Assembly (NCBI GenBank): GCA_001630475.1
Contig: KV419416.1
Span: 258,477 to 322,476 of the forward strand
Length of the DNA: 64,000 nucleotides
Direction of reading: 5' to 3'
Source: Sistotremastrum niveocremeum HHB9708
Taxonomy: Eukaryota; Basidiomycota; Agaricomycetes; Sistotremastrales; Sistotremastraceae
Below are positions 59,291 through 64,000 of this stretch, in pieces. The position numbers were made by a program, and so were the translations under genes. The stretch's first letter is position 1. Every line of letters starts with the position of its first letter. The notes beneath the pieces were generated by a model, which saw nothing but the letters and a program-made list of their open reading frames with translations, did not search any database and was not told the DNA's origin.

Positions 59291-60579
59291 TCAAATCTCT
59301 TCTGATACGGAGTTCGGATTCGACCTCTCGGTGTAGCGAACCAACCAATCTTGTGCGTCTACAGGGCAAATTTGATCCCATCCCATCCCCTGTGACCGAA
59401 CCATTTCGTAACTAGGCCAGGGGGGTTTATCACAGTTCACGAGGATGGATTGTAGGCTATGACCTGTGTAGTTTTGAAGCAAAGAGTTTATGTGATGATG
59501 ATGTCGTTGAAACATGTCAGGATGAGGATCTCGTATGTAAACCTCGATGGCTTCCAAACGATGAAGAGAAGATAAACTTCTCCAGGCATTGTGCGGAGCG
59601 TCCTATACTCGTGTTCAGAGCGAAGGGCTAAATACGTATACGCTACTAAACTCACCATTGTCTCACTTAGAAGATCCCAAGAAAGGCGGAGCAGCTTTAG
59701 ATTGAGAAATTCGTTCGCTATCCCCTGAATTGATCCGGATGTGTTCATATTAATGAGCCTGATATTCCTGGAATACCTCTGGATGCAGGAAAGGTCGAGA
59801 ATTGTGAATTGTTGCGCCCCAGAACCCCACAAGCCAGGCTCCAACCGACTCAGATAGCGAATGTCTCGCAGTTTGAGTGAAAATTGTGCCATTCTGGAGT
59901 GCGGTGGGAATACAGGACCCGCATGAATAACCTTCGCGAGCTCGAGATGTCTCAATTTTGGTAAAGAGGCGAGAGTGTTCATAAGGACGGTTGACTGAGG
60001 TTCTCGAGGCATCTCGTGGAGTGTGAGACATCGCAGTTCATTCTGACGCGAGAGAAAGCTCATATCAGCCGCACCGTAAGGATGTACGTGGCTGAATTTA
60101 TGGAGGACGTTTTCTGGGAGGGAGTCATTCAAGAGTTTGTCGATTGCTTTATCTGCTTGCATGAAGTTATCATGATCGTGCCCATGGATGCTGTAGGCGT
60201 TCCCGGTGTGAGACAGGCTGAAAACGCGAAGGTTGCTCATGAGATTGAATGGGAGTTTAGTGTAGGATGTGTAGAGCTCGTTTTTGTCGTTTGCAGGTGG
60301 TCTGCGTCTCCTCGAAAGGGTTGGATCTTTGTTGATTTCGATGCACAATTCCTGAACGAATATGGCACGGCCAGACTGCAGCCTCTGCGCGATCTTCAGC
60401 GCTCTTTTGGTTCCAAGCCGAAACGTGATGCTGCGATAGAGGAGAGGTTCCGCTTGTTCGTGGAAAGATCGGCAAGTAAGGGCTATGCTGGTCAAGTCTT
60501 TACAGCGATCAAACTCATCCTCGCTCGAAGAAAAGAGCTCTTCCAAGACGAGAGCCACGAGTTCAGGAGGAAAGAACAT
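59291..60579 (-). CDS. F-box/leucine-rich protein of the local family, member 7 (tandem twin of 6)
   Basis: Two exons, about 410 residues, start ATG 60579. The N-terminus is almost identical to member 6 (MFFPPELVALVLEELFSSSE, LTCRSFHEQAEPLLYRSI). Differences cluster in the repeat region (DNFMQADKAIDKLLNDSL; FSHVHPYGAADMSFLSRQ; LRHLELAKVIHAGP). Exon 1 ends LNLKLLRLSWDLLSETM (GTGAGT donor); the last exon starts DAPHNAWRSLSSLHRLEAIE and ends DWLVRYTERSNPNSVSEEI, its last residues differing from member 6. The two copies are in the same orientation about 1.9 kb apart. Both frames are open, so both are probably used. Putative SCF adaptor, target unknown. Confidence 0.82.
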
Positions 60580-61234
60580 CCCAGCTTCTTGAGCTGTTCA
60601 CATGGTTAAAGGGTGGATGCAAACAGCCTTTGCGTCTTACTATTCGTGATTTGTTTGAACTCAAGGCGCAGTCGTGGAACCGCGGTAAAGAAGGGAACAC
60701 CTGCTGAGTCAGCAGCACCTACCTACTATAACTTGAAGTATTACTGGTACACCGTTGCTACAGAAGTCTCGCGCGTGTGCTCCTCACGGTGCTCCTCATT
60801 ATCTTGGACGGTCTATTACAGTATCGATGCAGGTATGAGATCTCGCTTAGTAGATCGACTTTATCCAATACACATCTCTCTTGACCATTCACAATTTATC
60901 CGTCAGGGAATTGCTACAACCTCCGTAAATGCTACTACGGTACGACCTCGGCCTACGGTCAAGGTGCCATGGAAGTTCGACTGCTATGAGGTGGCTATCG
61001 ATATGATAATAACTAGAATCCCTGATCAAACTCAAATCAAGCTCAGTCGACTTGAGAAAATATATTATTGACTTCACAGTTATATTCAGGTGTCATGATC
61101 TCATTACTATGTCTAGTACTATAGTCTCGTACAATCATCCATACGATGATCAATGATTATACCGAATTGACAGCCTTGAATAAATCGACGTCTCAGTATC
61201 GATGCCCCATTGAACGTTTCAACTGATCCATACT
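60580..61234. promoter_or_regulatory. Upstream region of member 7 and 3' flank of ITPA
   Basis: The proximal ~140 bases are shared with the promoter of member 6. A plus-strand 152-codon frame (60613-61071) starts inside this duplicated promoter and has no motifs, so it is not called. The distal part is AT-rich. Confidence 0.45.
60701..60715. promoter_or_regulatory. Palindromic bZIP (AP-1/Gcn4-type) site upstream of member 7
   Basis: Same CTGCTGAGTCAGCAG palindrome as at 58792, again with its core edge 123 bases from the start codon (60702 to 60579). Confidence 0.55.
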
Positions 61235-62076
61235 TCATGAATGTGATAGACCCTCCAAATGAGCGCGAAGCTTCACAAGAGCTCGATACCGATGCGAAAT
61301 AGCATTCTTCTCATCCTCACTCATCTCCGCAAACCTACCAAGCCATAAATCAATATAAATCAATATATTCGAGGAAAGGAGACAAATCATACGTCTTTCC
61401 ATTATCTTCCGCCTCGAAAATCGGATTCCAACCAAAATTAGGCGGACCTCTCGGAGGAACAATTCGGCCTTCTGTTCGACCTTCGAAGAGAATGGGCTCG
61501 GTTCCTGGGCCGGCGCTGTATGCGAATGTACAGAGGGCTGTTGCGCCTTTGTCTTCGAATCCGCTCAGGAGTTTGAAAAGTCCTGAGAAAAAAAAAATGA
61601 GATGAGACAATTAAATTAGGAGAACAACGGACCTTCGTTTCCTAATTTTGTGAGAAAGTCTTTGATGTAGGGTCCTGGGAGGTCGTCGAGGGCTTTGAAG
61701 CAAAGTGCTGTATCTTCAGTTATACATGGTCCGCCGATCTGAATATTGTAGGACTTTAGTAACGTCTCGATGGAAGTGGATGGATAGAATTTACGAGTTC
61801 AGCGGCTTGTCTGCATTTTGCACGCGATACTTCTTGAGTCGTTCCTTGCAGTTCAGGAACTGGATGACGCAGTAAGATTCCGTCGATCGATCAATGAATT
61901 ACTTACTGTCGAAAGATTGAGATTCGATAGTAAACCCAGGAGCTGATTCCAAGATCGCTTTGACTTCTCTCAGCTTATTTTTGTTGCCAGTAACAAACAC
62001 TGATCAAGATCGCACATCAGGTCATCCTCAATTTCCTCCGCTCAGAGAATCACGAACCAAGTCTCTGAGATGACAT
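61235..62076 (-). CDS. HAM1: Inosine triphosphate pyrophosphatase (HAM1/ITPA family)
   Basis: Hydrolyses ITP, dITP and XTP to monophosphates, keeping deaminated purines out of DNA and RNA. Six exons, about 190 residues: MSSQRL, then [18 protein letters not shown] (the family's T/S-x-N-x-x-K-x-x-E substrate motif), [89 protein letters not shown] (the GWDP-type loop, here GWNP), and finally [19 protein letters not shown]. All catalytic blocks occur in the usual order. The tiny 19-base first exon (62058-62076) is needed to start in frame. Stop 61235-61237. In the family the loop is usually G[FW]DPIF; Asn for Asp is a mild change to check. Confidence 0.93.
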
Positions 62077-62255
62077 GCTTCTATCTCTATTGACGTGATT
62101 ATGTATGGGTATGTGTATGGATGGATGAGGGGGTGATACAAAGTTGCAACTGAGAAAGAGATAAAATTACGAGTCAAAAGGCAAGATGATTCATGTCCAA
62201 TCGGATCCAGCCGGCCTGCTTTACCGAGCGTCTATTCTTGCTTCGTCATCATCGT

Positions 62256-63175
62256 CTATTTCGTTCCGGGTCCATAAACCTCCAAACACCGCTTCTCAAA
62301 CGCTTTAACCGTCATCTTCGATACTTGTCCGAAGAACATGGAAGCGACCATTGCAAGATGTGGACTCGCAAATTCATATGCGAGATCGAGAATGACGAGC
62401 GTGGGGCCTTCGTCGTCATCTACTGTTTCAGATCCAGACTCGTCGGAGTCGTTCGTATCGGTTTCGCGTACGATGTGAGAGGGCGACTTTTCGTCGACGA
62501 GGCTGGAGTTTGAGGAGTGCGGGGAGGAGGAGGATGAAGGTTGGAATCGCCATGTCGTATCGAGTGTTTTGAATATAGAAGATACAGCACGAGCCTGTAA
62601 CCAAACAAGTATAAGAAATCACATGTCAATTCCGCGATAGCAAGGGAACGGATGAGAAAAGTGCTGACCTCGACGGACTCGAACGGTGTACAAGTCACTC
62701 GACTCGTATAATCCTCCGATATCGACATGAACCCTACTTTAAGCTCTGCCTCAAGCTCTGTTTGACCGTTCCCTTTTGATGATGGTGTGGGTGGAGATGT
62801 GATGCGCGATTCGGTACAGAAGGGGACGTAGTTGTGGTATGACTCTATGTCTTCTACGATAGCGTATAATTGTTTGCGGGTATATCTACTTTTCATTAGC
62901 ACGATATCAACGAAAAAAGAGGGGACGAACGGGAGAATCTTGCGTTCATGGTATGTCTTAGGTCCAGGAGGAGGTGCTTCAGCTTTATTATTCGCAAAAG
63001 GCGAAAGAGAGGACACGTCGGGAAGACTGAAGAATGAGCGAGAAAACATCGTTGGTGAACTAGTACTGGCGGTGGTGGTGGTGGGGATATTAGAGAGATG
63101 TAAATTAAGGGAATGAGAACAAGGCCTTAAGAATAAACGGCCTGCGGCTCCAGAGACGCAGTGACGCACGAACAT
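62256..63175 (-). CDS. COQ10: Mitochondrial coenzyme Q-binding protein COQ10 (START-like)
   Basis: Lipid-binding protein of the polyketide-cyclase/START fold that binds coenzyme Q and supports respiration. Two exons: exon 1 (62669-63175) starts MFVRHCVSGAAGRLFLRPCS, a likely mitochondrial presequence, and contains KTYHERKILPF, YAIVEDIESYHNYVPFCTES and LKVGFMSISEDYTSRVTC, all typical. Exon 2 (62256-62594) gives ARAVSSIFKTLDTTWRFQP, an acidic insert (NDSDESGSETVDDDEG), PTLVILDLAYEFASPHL and FFGQVSKMTVKAFEKRC. Relative to homologs there is an extra ~14-residue stretch after ILPF (VPSFFVDIVLMKSR), which may be a retained or misread small intron. A second Met (MFSRSFFSL) is a possible start. Otherwise complete. 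Confidence 0.9.
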
Positions 63176-63460
63176 CGGAGTGTCAATTCGGAATACGCAT
63201 CGCTTTGTGGAATCCGATCACTCCGCAGTGAGATGAAATATCTGGATAGAGTGATATGTTATATACGGTGTGAATGGTTCCTATGTAATAATGAAGGAAG
63301 AGGGGGTGAAGGGAATGTGGGTATGTACAATGGACAATATTTGAACCTATAGCTAGCCAATTCTTTACTAGTAAAATGAAATCCTCGACACAAACCGTAC
63401 TTGACAAACCGAAACACAGAACACGGACACGGGGACACGAACAGAAAACCCACATACATT
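63176..63460. other. Spacer upstream of COQ10, 3' side of the CH-like gene
   Basis: AT-rich; short frames only. Confidence 0.4.
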
Positions 63461-64000
63461 CTACGCCTGAACACCCATCCAAGGTCCAGCCTGTACACCC
63501 CCCATCCCAATACTCCTCGCAATAGCCTTCCTCTTCTCCTCCCACCCCTTCAGCGCCCTCAAAAGCTGCATAACCTTATCCTTATTCCCCTGCCTAACCT
63601 CATTAATACTCACACTCCCCATCTTAACACCCTCATCCAAAAGCAGATCAAACAATTTAAACAGTCCTTCTAATCGCTCGTCGGAGGGTCCGGAGGGGAA
63701 CATGGAGTCTGGGACGGGCGGATCGGAGGCTCGGCCTTTTATTCCTTCTGTTAGACGGAAGAGGGCGAGTCCGGCGTGTTTTGAGAGTGTGTCTTCGGTT
63801 AGTTGGAGGTTGTTGGGGAGGTACCCGTTCGCCCATTTCAATAGCTCGAGCTCCTGCTACACACACAACGCACAAATTCGTCAGCCGACGAAACACGGAA
63901 ATGAATGAAAGGAGGATGACTCACAGCATCAACACGCCCGAAACTCGGTCTCTGATCTCTCGAAGGCCTCGAAGGAGGAGGAACGACCGCCGAAGAGACA
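63461..64000 (-). CDS. Calponin-homology-like protein, C-terminal part (5' end outside window)
   Basis: Two exons seen. The upstream one, entering from the window end, is proline-rich (VVPPPSRPSRDQRPSFGRVD) and splices at a GTGAGT donor to ELELLKWANGYLPNNLQL. That start, the following TLSKHAGLALFRLTEGIKG, and LEGLFKLFDLLLDEGVKMGS resemble a calponin-homology (actin-binding-type) domain, with the LLxWxN signature. The C-terminus (SINEVRQGNKDKVMQLLRAL, GWEEKRKAIARSIGMGG) is helical and basic and fits the last helix of such a domain. The stop is at 63461. Identity of the whole protein cannot be told; a cytoskeletal role is likely if the CH call is right. Confidence 0.55.

Noticed and set aside
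60613-61071. 152-codon plus-strand frame
   Set aside because: It begins in the duplicated F-box promoter and ends in AT-rich spacer; no motifs.
1-64000. Virus-like fossils or LTR elements
   Set aside because: No capsid, polymerase, integrase or envelope-like motifs and no long terminal repeats were recognised.

Overview
The window looks like nuclear DNA of a filamentous basidiomycete, probably an Agaricomycete. The signs are dense genes on both strands, many short introns of about 45-80 bases with GT...AG ends, a NACHT-WD40 NLR-type gene with an N-terminal C2-like region, DUF6535-type membrane proteins, and a large local family of F-box/leucine-rich proteins with no close household counterpart. 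I found no bacterial operon features, CRISPR array, rRNA or virus-like fossil. All family names rest on motifs read by eye; no database search was run.

Left part (1-23.1 kb), mostly housekeeping genes: a conserved protein of unknown function cut by the window start; two tandem, apparently intact hAT-transposase-type genes (1738-4619 and 5028-7945) that arose by one ~3 kb duplication; an EVE-domain (THYN1-type) protein; a secreted flavin amine/polyamine oxidase; a Grr1-type F-box/LRR protein sharing a 159-base bidirectional promoter with LSM3; a PHO84-type phosphate:H+ symporter; a 3.4 kb gene-poor stretch; and a disordered hypothetical protein.

Middle and right (23.5-60.6 kb), an accessory cluster: ten F-box or F-box-like genes on both strands (23526, 31137, 32793, 41570, 44579, 51774, 53769, 55566, 57383, 59291), a 1639-residue C2-NACHT-WD40 protein divergent from one of them, two DUF6535 membrane-protein paralogs, a DUF1349 protein, a cysteine-rich orphan and an intron-containing tRNA-Arg(UCG). 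Most of the F-box genes share one architecture: a long first exon and a ~100-codon last exon, with the intron just after an 'NLRL' leucine-rich segment. The last two are a fresh tandem duplicate that kept a palindromic bZIP/Gcn4-type site at an identical distance from the start codon.

Right edge (61.2-64 kb) returns to housekeeping: ITP pyrophosphatase (HAM1/ITPA), the mitochondrial coenzyme Q-binding protein COQ10, and the C-terminal part of a calponin-homology-like protein cut by the window end.

How they fit together: the housekeeping genes are unrelated functionally. The cluster joins two kinds of fast-evolving recognition modules (F-box/LRR adaptors for SCF ubiquitin ligases, and an NLR) with multi-pass membrane proteins of unknown role. 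A shared role in self/non-self recognition or protein-turnover control is only an inference from composition and layout. The best candidates for something new are the tandem domesticated-looking hAT genes with a SUMO-motif-rich linker, and the F-box/NLR/DUF6535 cluster.
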